41,323 bases of DNA from CAVVVS01 sp963751355 (lineage in GTDB: Bacteria > Bacteroidota > Ignavibacteria > Ignavibacteriales > Ignavibacteriaceae): contig CAVVVS010000047.1 of NCBI GenBank assembly GCA_963751355.1, positions 1-41,323 of the forward strand, given 5' to 3'. Positions 32,239-41,323 of the stretch are shown here, piece by piece. A program made the translations under genes and the position numbers. Numbering within the stretch: position 1 is the stretch's first letter; every line of letters begins with the position of its first letter. The notes beneath the pieces are model-generated. The model was not told the origin of the DNA. It was given only the letters and a program-made list of their open reading frames with translations, and did no database searches.

Positions 32239-35200
32239 TACCCACCGCAGCGCTTTCTATCCAGTTTTTGATAGCGGGGAAATCATTTTTTGATAAGTCG
32301 GAATTACCTGTTGTCTTCCCCAAACAAAATCTTATAATACTTTTATTATTAGTGTCCCAGTCAACTCTTGCAGTATTTCCTGCAAAGCTAAAATTTTTCC
32401 CCAATTGAAATGATGCTTCAATATTAATTTGCGAATTTGCAGGGGCAGCTCCGGTATAAACCTGGTAACTGGGCGTAAATATTAAATATAAATTTTTAAA
32501 ATCATTTTTTGTCGAAGTCGATATTTTGAATTTTTTATTCAGCATTTTATCAAAGTCGTTGTTAAGCTGCTGCGCCCAGGCTAATTTTGAGTTCCCCCAA
32601 TGGTTTGTTCCCACATCTATAAATTTAATTGCCAGTCTTATTCTAACAACCAGCAGGCCGTTAAAAACTTGTCCGGATTTCAGCAGGCGTGAAAGTTCAT
32701 CATCGCCTAATTTGTATAACAACAGATCTGCTTTGGAGTATGCGGAAGTAGGATGATCCATAGCTGTATGCGAAGCTATTTCAACATTCTTGTACTTGTC
32801 TGCAAGTGTGAATTCGTGTTTGTGCGACGTACCCTGAAATGTAATTTTAAAAGTAGTGCCGTTGGTAAATTTATGCAGGGCTTTACCGGCTCCGGTTTCA
32901 TCATTAATCCATAAAACATATTTCCAAAAATTACGTAAACGCGGTGTACGGTTATGATACATGCGAGCTAACTCGTCGCATCTATAAGGTCCTCCAATTG
33001 CAGTAAAAGGCTGATGGTAACCAGGAAGGCCATCCCAATTAGTCTTTGCTGCATCTCTATAATCATATAAATAAGAATCCCAATTCCCGGTAGCATGTCC
33101 CATTTCGTGAGCATTTGTAAGAACCGCATACGTACTTCCGTCTGTATCTTTCATTTTATTTATTTTATCATGGGCACCGAAATACGTTGGATCCGGCTGA
33201 TAATCTCTTTTTCTAAACTGGGAAGTATTAACCAACATCCAGGCACCATGCGAATTCCCTACAACATTCACCATAGCTTTATGAATACCGCCGTTTGTAT
33301 CATTCTTAGCTTCCATAAATGCAAATGGCCTTATTAAGACATCTTCCGATCCTTTATCTTTTTCAATCATATAATTTTTATTCAGCCTTTTCATAGCATG
33401 AACCATCCCGAATTTCCGATGGTTGGTTATATCGGCTTGAGAGCCGCCGCCGGGAGCCGGAAGTAAAGTAAACCTGCACGACCAATAAATAAGCACATAA
33501 TGAAGGACTTTGCCGTCCAGTTCTGCGCAATTGTGAAGATAGTGAAGTTCGTAGTGCCCGCAGCTGTCTTCCGCATAAGCACTTGTAAGGTCGGCAGCGT
33601 TTGTTGCAATTACTAATTTTGCAGCATGCACATCAGGATCATTCTTAATTGCAGCACGCGCACCTTCAATATGCCCGGAATCGAAATTAAAACTGTTATC
33701 CGCTGAGGATGTCCTTTTATCGACTACATCGTAAAAATGATTACAGAAATAAATTACACGCGAGTACCCGGGAACATCGGATAATAGATTATTTTTGAAT
33801 TTAAAATTCGTAAAAACGGGTTGGGCTTCTTCAGGTTTGTAAATTTTTAACCGTTTTAAATTTTTCTGTTTACCTCCGGATTTTTCATTAGTCTCATAGT
33901 CGACATAAAATATTGTTACTCTTGAATTATCATCAAGCGCAATAGATCCCCCGTGCGCATCTTGATCATGCAGCACCTGGCTTTTATTTGTATCTGTTAA
34001 TACGGTATCATCAAGTGAAAAAGTTAACGGCGCGTCCGGTTTTGTAAGTGCATCACCAAACGGTTTCAGTTTCTTTTTCGTTTTAAATACTTCTTCATAT
34101 TTATCCCCATTGTTTATATCTCCGTCATACCTTGTCCAATAATTGCGTGAACACCATTTCTCGGGCAGATCATAATATTTTTGTTTTTCCTGAAATATTA
34201 GTTTATCATAATCGGCTTTCGATTTAGATATTATTACAGGATCGGAATTTTTATCCGGAGTGTATATCCATTGGTCTTTAGTTTCGAAATTAAAGTATAG
34301 TTTCTGCCTGGCGGGATCTTTTATCTTTTTACCGAACTGAACTTTTACGTAGAAAATATTTTTTTTATAAATTGTCTCCACCGGTAATTCTTTGTCTCCG
34401 TCTTCAAAGGCTTTGAAACCTAATCCTTCCGGAACCGGCAGCTGTTTATTCTTGATCCTGTCAAAATATAAAAATTTAAAATGATAAATAACTGATTTTA
34501 AATCTTTCGGATCGACATAAAGAGGGACAAAATAATACTTTTTCCAAAGAGGACAATCTTCCGCTTTATGTACGGTATCTACTTCCGCGGGACAATTGAT
34601 CACCGGTACTTCATCTCTATCGAAAAAGAGCAGTTCAACACGGCGGTTTTTCTGAGAGCGGTAATTGTTTCTGTCTTTTTGTTCAATCGGAAATGATTCC
34701 CCGCAGCCGACATATTTTTTCTTGTCATCAACAAAGGATAAAAATGATGTTTTATAAATATTTAATTCAGACTGCGTCATCTCGAGAGCATCGGCCATCT
34801 CTTTATCGTAAAGATCATAAACCGACATCCAGGATTCAAACGGCCAGCGGTGCTTATCATCCTTTTTTATTTTTTCATAAATCTCATCCGCCTGATTCGG
34901 CCTTACTTTTTGAAGAAAATTTTTTGTTGCTTTCGAAGTCTTCTCACCATAAACGTTATCTATCTTTCCGGGGTCGCAGCCGCAATTTAATTTGGGTTCA
35001 AAATATTTCATGATCTGCTGGTAATCTTCAACACGCTGTCTATTATAGCAGTTGTTTGCCCATTTATATTTTTCACCGTTCAGCAGATAAAGTACATTCT
35101 TTGCTCTTTCATCGGAAAGCTCAAAGTTTGATTTTGCAGTGCCAGATGTATCGGTGTGCCCGGAAATAATAAGTTTTTTATTCGGGTCAAATTCGAACTG

Positions 35201-35473
35201 TTTAAACGTGATTGCCAAGGCTTTTATGCCGGTAACATCCAGGCTTTCGTCATTAGAAGCCATATTACCGTCTTTTGCATCCTTTCCCTTCGGATTTTCC
35301 GGCATCATTACAGAACTATTTAGATGAAATAACACATCCTCCATCTCAAGTATATCAACTTTTACGAATTTCAGTATTATTTCATTTTTCCTGCTTGTAA
35401 CGGCGGAAGACTTTCCCCTGCCGAAAATATCCCGGAAAATTACTTGCGCTATGTTTGGGCTTCCGTTACTCAT
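32210..35473 (-). CDS. Large OmpA-domain protein with metzincin motif; candidate T6SS effector
   Basis: 1087 residues, no signal peptide. Residues about 80-285 form an OmpA-like peptidoglycan-binding fold (LIISGHTDTSGTAKSNFELS and, far later, KNRRVELLFFD). An insert at about 150-190 looks like a peptidoglycan-binding helix bundle (GKIDNVYGEKTSKATKNFL). At 789-799 lies HEMGHATGNWD, an HExxHxxGxxD zinc site of the metzincin type with Asp as third ligand. The remaining domains are beta-rich and unassigned. It follows PAAR in the T6SS operon, so export via the spike is likely, with the cell wall or periplasm as the site of action. Metalloprotease activity is inferred. Confidence 0.78.
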   Translation of the reverse strand: MSNGSPNIAQVIFRDIFGRGKSSAVTSRKNEIILKFVKVDILEMEDVLFHLNSSVMMPENPKGKDAKDGNMASNDESLDVTGIKALAITFKQFEFDPNKKLIISGHTDTSGTAKSNFELSDERAKNVLYLLNGEKYKWANNCYNRQRVEDYQQIMKYFEPKLNCGCDPGKIDNVYGEKTSKATKNFLQKVRPNQADEIYEKIKKDDKHRWPFESWMSVYDLYDKEMADALEMTQSELNIYKTSFLSFVDDKKKYVGCGESFPIEQKDRNNYRSQKNRRVELLFFDRDEVPVINCPAEVDTVHKAEDCPLWKKYYFVPLYVDPKDLKSVIYHFKFLYFDRIKNKQLPVPEGLGFKAFEDGDKELPVETIYKKNIFYVKVQFGKKIKDPARQKLYFNFETKDQWIYTPDKNSDPVIISKSKADYDKLIFQEKQKYYDLPEKWCSRNYWTRYDGDINNGDKYEEVFKTKKKLKPFGDALTKPDAPLTFSLDDTVLTDTNKSQVLHDQDAHGGSIALDDNSRVTIFYVDYETNEKSGGKQKNLKRLKIYKPEEAQPVFTNFKFKNNLLSDVPGYSRVIYFCNHFYDVVDKRTSSADNSFNFDSGHIEGARAAIKNDPDVHAAKLVIATNAADLTSAYAEDSCGHYELHYLHNCAELDGKVLHYVLIYWSCRFTLLPAPGGGSQADITNHRKFGMVHAMKRLNKNYMIEKDKGSEDVLIRPFAFMEAKNDTNGGIHKAMVNVVGNSHGAWMLVNTSQFRKRDYQPDPTYFGAHDKINKMKDTDGSTYAVLTNAHEMGHATGNWDSYLYDYRDAAKTNWDGLPGYHQPFTAIGGPYRCDELARMYHNRTPRLRNFWKYVLWINDETGAGKALHKFTNGTTFKITFQGTSHKHEFTLADKYKNVEIASHTAMDHPTSAYSKADLLLYKLGDDELSRLLKSGQVFNGLLVVRIRLAIKFIDVGTNHWGNSKLAWAQQLNNDFDKMLNKKFKISTSTKNDFKNLYLIFTPSYQVYTGAAPANSQINIEASFQLGKNFSFAGNTARVDWDTNNKSIIRFCLGKTTGNSDLSKNDFPAIKNWIESAAVGNASYNINNL

Positions 35474-35524
35474 TTATTCAAAATTATTATATAAATATTT
35501 GCTCTATAAAAATGAGCATTTTAA

Positions 35525-36601
35525 TTATGGCTCAAGCGATATATCAATTTTACCGGGAGGAATTTTTTCAATTTTAGCAATCCCGTTTCCGTCGAGCTTT
35601 CCTTCTTTAATTTCACCGCTCGGCAGAATTGCTTTGTATTTTTTATTAGCCAATGCCTTTCCGTCTTCATCTTTAAATTGAACTTCCACTTTATCTTCAT
35701 AATATAATAGTTGAGACTTCGCGTTCATGTTTGCACAATATGCATCAAAATAAAAGAATGGCTGAGAGTACCGTTTCAGTTTATTCTTATTATCAACTAC
35801 TCCCAGATATTTTTCATCTATTACCAAATCCCATTCTGTTTCGGCCTTATTGCCTTTAATGCTGCTTTCAAGTGTAGTAAGAAGTGTATCGCTGTAATTT
35901 GCATCTTTTACGAAAACAGAAAAATCAACTTTTTCACCGTCTTTAATCCCTAAAGATTCTACACTAAGCTTAACTTTATCTCCAACCTTAGCTTTTTCTT
36001 TAGACCACTTTGCGTTATGAAGTCCAAACAACTCCACTTTACAACTTCCGTCTTTCAGTCCGTCTCTTCTAATCTTTCCGTCTAATCTAATATTTGAATT
36101 GGATTCTTTATTATTTGTATCCGTAAATTTATACGGTATTCCTGTAACCGAATTCCCTGCTTTATCAACAAATTCAAATTCAATCCAATGATCTTCCTTA
36201 GTGGTTGATTCTTTACTGCCGGAAGATGCAATCGCAGCGCTTGTTTTTGCGGCTGCTACTGCCGGGGCACCGGCACCTCCGCCTCCGCCTCCGCCGGGAG
36301 ATGCCTCTCCAATCAACACTGTCATACATCCCATAATTATTGTATCCGGCGGGCCGGTACACACAAGCATATCTCCCATACGTGCAGCAGGCATTCCACC
36401 GATCAAAACTCCGGTGCTGCCCAATGAAACAGGTCCTCCAACATGAGGTATGGGAGGTACTCCCGGCGTCATCATAGGACAAACATGCATGTCGCCTACT
36501 CGTGCCGCGGGCATTCCGCCGATTAGGACAGTCGGCTGTCCTAAAATAATCGTGCCGCCGTGTGCGGTTGAATCTCCCATTCTTGCTGCCGGTTTGCCCA
36601 T
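35525..36601 (-). CDS. PAAR-domain spike protein with C-terminal transthyretin-like extension
   Basis: 358 residues. The PAAR fold at 1-96 (MGKPAARMGDSTAHGGTIIL; two GGMPAARxGD repeats; His and Cys of MHVCP and MLVCTGPP for zinc) caps the VgrG needle. A Gly-rich stretch (about 105-112) links to a low-complexity Ala/Ser region, then Ig-like and transthyretin-like domains (about 180-355, ending EGKLDGNGIAKIEKIPPGK). These are shared with the PAAR-less protein at 30173. The start at 36601 has an upstream AGGAG. It lies 111 bases after vgrG, with a strong hairpin between. Confidence 0.9.
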   Translation of the reverse strand: MGKPAARMGDSTAHGGTIILGQPTVLIGGMPAARVGDMHVCPMMTPGVPPIPHVGGPVSLGSTGVLIGGMPAARMGDMLVCTGPPDTIIMGCMTVLIGEASPGGGGGGGAGAPAVAAAKTSAAIASSGSKESTTKEDHWIEFEFVDKAGNSVTGIPYKFTDTNNKESNSNIRLDGKIRRDGLKDGSCKVELFGLHNAKWSKEKAKVGDKVKLSVESLGIKDGEKVDFSVFVKDANYSDTLLTTLESSIKGNKAETEWDLVIDEKYLGVVDNKNKLKRYSQPFFYFDAYCANMNAKSQLLYYEDKVEVQFKDEDGKALANKKYKAILPSGEIKEGKLDGNGIAKIEKIPPGKIDISLEP

Positions 36602-36650
36602 AATCTCCTAATATTAATAAATTATGATTATTTATAATTTGATTTATTAA

Positions 36651-36676
36651 TTGCCCCGCCATTAATGGCGGGGCAA
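36651..36676. terminator. Perfect 26-base GC-rich hairpin between vgrG and PAAR genes
   Basis: A fully palindromic element with arms TTGCCCCGCCATT and AATGGCGGGGCAA, giving an 11-base stem with a tetraloop. It stands out from the AT-rich surroundings. On the minus strand only AATTAATAAA follows, not a clear T-run, so it is probably an attenuator or RNA-stabilising hairpin rather than a full terminator. It could set the VgrG to PAAR/effector ratio. The plus-strand reading has an A/T-rich tail but no gene ends there. Confidence 0.6.
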
Positions 36677-36712
36677 ATGATGAAAATATTTTTATTCTGC
36701 TTTAATTAAATA

Positions 36713-38851
36713 TTAATTTATCATTACAATTCCGGCTTTCACTGAAGCCTGAGCACCGCCTTTAACATCGGCAGATATCCCGCCTTCAAATTTTGCAGCC
36801 ATTCCGCCTTTAGCCTCTAAGTTCATTCCGCCTTCTATCTTAACGTCCATATCACTTTTGGCTTCGATATTCATTCCCTTTAATTTTAAATCCGCTGTTG
36901 CTTCTTCGGTGATATTTGAACCCTTCACTTTGTAATTAGACTTTGCTTCAGATTCTATATTGGCTGCTTTCACTTTTGTATCTCCCTCAGTCTCAATATT
37001 AAGTTCCTTGGCTTTAATGTCTATTTTGCCTTTAGGAGCTTGCATTTCAATACCGCCTTTGTTGGTTTTTATAATGATCTTATTATTGCTTATATCGATT
37101 ACGATCGAATTATCACCGCTTTTATCGGCTATCGTAAACTTTTCCTTATCGTCCGTATCATCAATACTTATTACATGCCCGTTCTTGCTCTGTATCTCAA
37201 TCTTCTTGTTTTTATCGTCCATAACCATAAAGTGGCCATCCTTTGATTTCAATTTTATATTCTGATTTTTATCATCAAAAGTCATTATATGCTTATCTTT
37301 CGTAATTATTTCGATCTTATCTTCTTTATCGTCGAGTAGAATTTTATTAAGATCCTTGCTTGTTAATCCGATTTGAGTTTCGTCTTTTTTATCGTCAATT
37401 AATATTTCATTGCCTGCAGCGGTCCTAATTATATTTTGCATTTTATTTTTTGAAATAACAGGCGATGCTTGTGAAGGATTAGGGACAGTTCCTAATCCGA
37501 CAGGTCTGTCTACATTGCCGTCAACACAGGCCCACAATAGCTCGGTTCCTTTATGGTTGGGAAAATGAGTTCCATAACCGGGACCGGTATGATTTTGAGC
37601 TAAACGGATCGGCATTGTTGCTTCGCCGTTGGTTTTATCGCTGATATCAAAAAGCATTTTAGCTTTGTATCTTCCGTTGTCATCAATAAATGCATATTCA
37701 TCACTTTCGCCGGATTCAATCTTAGCACTCATAATACCGGTTATTTTGGGAACGGGAGTACTACGAGGAGGACGATAATCATTGCTGAATGGTATCGCAG
37801 TGAAATTGCATTCCAAATTATGAGTAGTTTCTTCTCCTGGAAGATATCCGGCCAACCCGGGCTGAGAGCCTTTTAACGAAATATTCAGAAGAATATATTC
37901 AGAATTCCAATTATTGCGGAAATGAGATTTTAATTTGAACCGGTACCCGGCCCTTAATAGTCTGCTGTCGCTGACACCTGAAAATATTTTGCTTTGACAA
38001 AGGAATTCCTGGTTTCTGATTTTCGCTAGAGACTCAGCATCCTTTTCGGTTTCAAAATTATCTCCGAAATCATAATAAAGTCCGGGCATTTTAGAATCAA
38101 TTTGACTCTGCGCCATTAATTGTTTTTCTGGAAACATGTAATTATAATCTTTAAGCTTCACTTCGCCTGTAACAACTTTCTCACGGCAGTTAAAATCTAC
38201 AATTGTCTCCGTTTCCCCAAAAAATTCTCTTTTTTCATTAAACTCAATATTTTCGGAATCATGAATGTTAGGAAGATTTGAATTCGCATCCGTAAATACA
38301 ACAACATCCGAACCGCTGCTGTGATCGAAGTAATAAAAGATACCGAAATGTTCAAGCCTTCTGTTAAGAAAATTAAAATTCGATTCCCTGTATTGGACAA
38401 TATATTCCAGTTCCGGATAGCTGCTTTTAAGATCTATCTTAAAAGCACTTCCCTTTAATCCGGCATCAGAAAGTACCTCTTCAATTAATTTGGCTACCTT
38501 AATTTTCTGGTAGACTTCATTCTGATAGACCAGGTTTAATCGCCATAACCTTGGTACTAAGATCAGCTTGTAATGTGCATAGAGACTGGTCCTCCCATAA
38601 TATTCAAAGTTTGAAATAATTCCGTGGATTTGTTCCGGATCTTTAACACCTCGTTCAAATGTAAACGTAGCTGGTTTGTTCAATATTTTCGACGAATCAA
38701 GATTCATATCCTTTGAAATTATTTCAATACGATATTCAAATAATTCCGAGATTTTTTCTTCACCTTCAAAAGATAAAACATTTATTGAATCATCTTCAAT
38801 CCCGGATAGATGCAATTTATAATATGCTTGATCGGCTTTTTGTTCTAACAT
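36713..38851 (-). CDS. vgrG: Type VI secretion tip protein VgrG
   Basis: 712 residues. The gp27-like part runs from 1 to about 360 (FEYRIEIISKDMNLDSSKIL; YIVQYRESNFNFLNRRLEHF; FGIFYYFDHS, all classical VgrG blocks). An OB-fold gp5-like segment follows (about 365-455, NGRYKAKMLFDIS, PIRLAQNHTGPGYGTHFP, GTELLWACVDGN). A long beta-helix needle then carries repeated D-D-K turns (IEIQSKNGHVISIDD) and a tail of GGM/KGG repeats (EGGMNLEAKGGMA). It forms the puncturing spike trimer that carries PAAR. Complete, no truncation. It lies between clpV and the PAAR gene. Confidence 0.95.
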   Translation of the reverse strand: MLEQKADQAYYKLHLSGIEDDSINVLSFEGEEKISELFEYRIEIISKDMNLDSSKILNKPATFTFERGVKDPEQIHGIISNFEYYGRTSLYAHYKLILVPRLWRLNLVYQNEVYQKIKVAKLIEEVLSDAGLKGSAFKIDLKSSYPELEYIVQYRESNFNFLNRRLEHFGIFYYFDHSSGSDVVVFTDANSNLPNIHDSENIEFNEKREFFGETETIVDFNCREKVVTGEVKLKDYNYMFPEKQLMAQSQIDSKMPGLYYDFGDNFETEKDAESLAKIRNQEFLCQSKIFSGVSDSRLLRAGYRFKLKSHFRNNWNSEYILLNISLKGSQPGLAGYLPGEETTHNLECNFTAIPFSNDYRPPRSTPVPKITGIMSAKIESGESDEYAFIDDNGRYKAKMLFDISDKTNGEATMPIRLAQNHTGPGYGTHFPNHKGTELLWACVDGNVDRPVGLGTVPNPSQASPVISKNKMQNIIRTAAGNEILIDDKKDETQIGLTSKDLNKILLDDKEDKIEIITKDKHIMTFDDKNQNIKLKSKDGHFMVMDDKNKKIEIQSKNGHVISIDDTDDKEKFTIADKSGDNSIVIDISNNKIIIKTNKGGIEMQAPKGKIDIKAKELNIETEGDTKVKAANIESEAKSNYKVKGSNITEEATADLKLKGMNIEAKSDMDVKIEGGMNLEAKGGMAAKFEGGISADVKGGAQASVKAGIVMIN

Positions 38852-38915
38852 TCTATAACCTTTAAAATTCTCAATGAATAATAAAATTTTAACAACGGGA
38901 AAATATCCTTACTTG

Positions 38916-41323
38916 TTATTTAAACTTATACTTGAAGGAACCGTCTTTTGCTTTAGAGATAACAAGTTTGGCAGGGCTTTTCCCTTCGGCCATAAATCCT
39001 AAAAGCTGAACGGAAATTTCAGGAGCTAATCTACGGTCGACAATTGCGTCTATATTTCTTGCACCGGTTTCAGCTCTTGTACATGAGTCAACAATTTCAT
39101 CGATTACAGCTTTATTGAATTCTACTTCAAGTCCTCTGTTCGCCAATAATTTTTTCTGAATCTTTCCGAGCTTCAGTTCTACAATCGGCTTCATAGCTTC
39201 TTTCGTCAGAGGAAGAAAAACTATCGGTTTTACCCTGCCTAGAAATTCAGGTCTGAAATATTGGTTCATATATGGACGCAGTTCTTCAAGCAGGTCATCG
39301 GGCGAGGTCATTCCCTCGTTATACTTCTCGAACAAAACATCCGAAGCAAGATTTGATGTCATAAATATTATTGTATTGGAAAAGTCGATGTTTCTTCTAT
39401 CCGAATCCTGAAGCATTCCTCGGTCAAATATCTGCATAAATAAATCTATAACGGAAGAATTTGCTTTTTCAATTTCATCAAGAAGAACCACACAGTAAGG
39501 TCTTCTTCTTACGGGCTCGCTTAAAGCACCGCCATCTCCGTAACCGACGAGTCCCGGATCCGCACCGATCAGCCTTGATGTATTGTATTCATTCTGATAT
39601 TCCGTCATGTTAAGAGTAACCATAAATCTTTCATCGCCGAATAATTGTTCTGCAACGGTGCGTGCAAGTTCTGTTTTTCCTACTCCGCTTGTCCCGACCA
39701 ATAAAAATACACCGATTGGCCCTTCTTCTTTTTTGACTCCTACTTTGGCACCTCTAATAGCGTCGGAAATCTGTTTTATTGCATGATCCTGCCCGACAAC
39801 TCTTCTTCTCAAATCGTCTTCCAGTTGAAGAAGTGTTGTCATTTCATCTCTTGTCATATTTCCTACTTTAATTCCCGTCCATGCTTCTATAACCTCTGCA
39901 ACCGTATTAGCTGTTACTTCCGCAAAAACTTGGGAACTTCCGTTTTGAAATGCTTTTAACTCCTCTCTCACTTTTTCTATCTCTTTAATAATTTCAGGGT
40001 CGTCGTTTTTATTACCGTCTTTATCGAACTTCTTTTTTCTCAGGTCCATTAACTTGCGCGTCATTTCGCTTTCTTTGATCCATTTCTCTTCCAGTATATT
40101 TATTTCGGAATCGAGTGTTTTTCTTTTCTCTTTTAGTTCGTTTAAAACATCCATGTCGATTTTGATATCCATATCCGAATCTTTCTGTTGTGTACTTATT
40201 GCAATATCAACAGATTTTAATTCGCTGATTAATAATTCAAGTTTCGGTGGTTTGCTTGTTAACGACATTTTAACACGGGTTGATGCGGTATCCAGAAGAT
40301 CAACTGCTTTGTCCGGCAGTTGCCTTCCTGCTATATATCTTCTGGACAGCTTAACGGCGGCTTCCAGGCCCTCGTCCGTAATATGAATACCGTGATATGC
40401 TTCGTATTTCTTTTTAATTCCGCGAAGCATTAATGTTGCTTTATCATCGTCCGGCTCACCTATATGAATCGGCTGAAATCTTCTTTCAAGTGCGGCATCT
40501 TTTGCAAAATATTTATTATATTCAAGATATGTTGTTGCAGCAATAGCTCTGAAACTACCTCTTGCCAACGCCGGTTTTAAAAGATTTGCCGCATCACCTC
40601 CGCCTGCGGAAGCGCCTGCTCCTATTAATGTATGTGCTTCATCTATAAAAAGTATTGCAGGAGTGGGTGAGTTTGTTATTTCCGTTATTACGGCTTTTAA
40701 TCTCTTCTCGAATTCACCTCTCATTTTAGTACCGGCCTGAAGCGCTCCCATATCCAGAGAATATATCTGGTTGTTCTTTAAGATATCCGGAATTTCATTT
40801 GTAGCAATTTTTATCGCCAGTCCCTCGACCAACGCGGTTTTGCCGACACCGGGTTCGCCGAGTAAAATAGGATTTGATTTTTTCCTTCTGCAAAGAACTT
40901 CTATTACTTGGATTATTTCTTCATCCCTTCCAAGTATCGGATCAATTTTTCCGTCCTTAGCCTGCTGGGTTAAATTAGCGGTGTATAGATCAAGCACAGT
41001 TTCACCGGGCGCCATCTGCCTCGCCTCTTCGGATGAAATAACTTCCGACGCAACGTCCGGTTCTTCGGCAGATCCTTTTACAATTTCATAAAAATTTGCT
41101 CGTAAATCTTCTTCTTTAATCGGAGAAAGAATATCCATCATTCTGCTGCTTATTACCTGTTCAGATGCAATAAAGACTTCGAATAAAGCACCGGATCTTA
41201 TCTTTGTTTCATGATGCGTTACCGAACTCGTAATCCATGCCTGCTGCAGCAATTCAGTGAACAGAGGTGATAATTTAGGCTTTCCGGAATTTCCGCTGTC
41301 CAAATCACCGAGGTTTTTGGTGA
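38916..41323 (-). CDS. clpV: T6SS ClpV/TssH ATPase, 5' end outside window
   Basis: Disaggregase that recycles the contracted T6SS sheath. The frame stays open to the window edge (TKNLGDLDSGNSGKPKLSPL), so it is partial. The TTG at 41303 is an internal Leu and not a start. Domains seen: rest of the N domain (LLQQAWITSSVTHHETKIRS), AAA1 with GEPGVGKTAL and FIDEAHTL, a charged middle coiled coil, and AAA2 with GTSGVGKTEL and VLLDEIEKA. The C-terminal D2-small domain ends RRLAPEISVQLLGFMAEGKS. The N domain and T6SS neighbours distinguish it from housekeeping ClpB. Confidence 0.93.
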   Translation of the reverse strand, partial: TKNLGDLDSGNSGKPKLSPLFTELLQQAWITSSVTHHETKIRSGALFEVFIASEQVISSRMMDILSPIKEEDLRANFYEIVKGSAEEPDVASEVISSEEARQMAPGETVLDLYTANLTQQAKDGKIDPILGRDEEIIQVIEVLCRRKKSNPILLGEPGVGKTALVEGLAIKIATNEIPDILKNNQIYSLDMGALQAGTKMRGEFEKRLKAVITEITNSPTPAILFIDEAHTLIGAGASAGGGDAANLLKPALARGSFRAIAATTYLEYNKYFAKDAALERRFQPIHIGEPDDDKATLMLRGIKKKYEAYHGIHITDEGLEAAVKLSRRYIAGRQLPDKAVDLLDTASTRVKMSLTSKPPKLELLISELKSVDIAISTQQKDSDMDIKIDMDVLNELKEKRKTLDSEINILEEKWIKESEMTRKLMDLRKKKFDKDGNKNDDPEIIKEIEKVREELKAFQNGSSQVFAEVTANTVAEVIEAWTGIKVGNMTRDEMTTLLQLEDDLRRRVVGQDHAIKQISDAIRGAKVGVKKEEGPIGVFLLVGTSGVGKTELARTVAEQLFGDERFMVTLNMTEYQNEYNTSRLIGADPGLVGYGDGGALSEPVRRRPYCVVLLDEIEKANSSVIDLFMQIFDRGMLQDSDRRNIDFSNTIIFMTSNLASDVLFEKYNEGMTSPDDLLEELRPYMNQYFRPEFLGRVKPIVFLPLTKEAMKPIVELKLGKIQKKLLANRGLEVEFNKAVIDEIVDSCTRAETGARNIDAIVDRRLAPEISVQLLGFMAEGKSPAKLVISKAKDGSFKYKFK

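Noticed and set aside
36213..36662. 149-codon minus-strand frame overlapping the start of the PAAR gene
   Set aside because: It is a shifted reading of the repetitive Gly/Ala/Arg-coding PAAR region, full of Arg/Cys/Tyr runs; the PAAR frame is unmistakable.
38916..41303. Start of ClpV at TTG 41303
   Set aside because: The frame stays open with family-like sequence to the window edge; the TTG codes an internal Leu.
1..41323. CRISPR arrays, tRNA or rRNA genes
   Set aside because: I saw no regularly spaced short repeats, cloverleaf-like or rRNA-like sequence on either strand by eye; a dedicated scan was not possible.

Overview
The window is AT-rich, with signal-peptide lipoproteins, an NtrC-type two-component pair, a type VI secretion cluster that includes a ClpV-type ATPase, and many TPR/PEGA/CsgG-like envelope proteins. 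Together these suggest a Gram-negative bacterium of the Bacteroidota/Chlorobi/Ignavibacteriota assemblage, most likely Ignavibacteriota. This placement rests on protein style and gene content, not on a marker gene.

Layout. (1) 1-3542, minus strand: a membrane histidine kinase followed by its sigma-54-activating response regulator. (2) 3543-5368, plus strand: a small thiol/arsenical operon (CxxC ArsE-like protein, thioredoxin lipoprotein, ArsG/CcdA-type permease). It is preceded by the broken tail of another thioredoxin-fold gene and by an orphan TetR-type operator. (3) 5454-7945: a mobile-element scar. A 'mobile mystery' Fic/HTH pair sits between two diverged 460-bp direct repeats, each carrying a decayed tyrosine-integrase fragment, and three identically built inverted repeats lie over the HTH promoter. 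(4) 8103-18392, minus strand: a type I restriction-modification island (hsdR...hsdS, hsdM). It carries extra cargo: a HigB/HigA-ImmA toxin-antitoxin module, a second hsdR 3' end, an NdpA-like nucleoid protein overlapping a four-TM membrane protein, and a UDG-like protein. hsdM has an in-frame ochre codon at position 57. (5) 18393-19642: a gene graveyard (DUF2779, amidoligase, IS256 and IS3 remnants). (6) 19643-41323, minus strand: one long type VI secretion operon running from clpV (cut by the window edge) through vgrG, PAAR, effector/adaptor genes and a DcrB/Eag-like protein. It continues into a threonine-phosphorylation module (FHA-lytic transglycosylase, PP2C, Ser/Thr kinase with PEGA repeats), two CsgG-like TPR proteins and a beta-barrel.

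How the genes work together. In the T6SS block, VgrG and PAAR build the tip. The 1087-residue OmpA/metzincin protein and the 486-residue hydrophobic-tailed protein look like cargo. A secreted beta-propeller overlapping the metzincin gene is a candidate immunity protein. A PAAR-less protein sharing the PAAR protein's C-terminal domains is a candidate adaptor. Kinase, phosphatase and FHA protein share one topology (cytoplasmic signalling domain, one TM, extracytoplasmic domain), which suggests a trans-envelope phospho-switch coupled to peptidoglycan cleavage. In the restriction island, repeated module insertion has left duplicated ends, and the methylase appears damaged. The least-described parts are the FHA-TM-transglycosylase fusion with its partners, the NdpA/membrane-protein pair inside the restriction locus, and the metzincin-effector/propeller pair.
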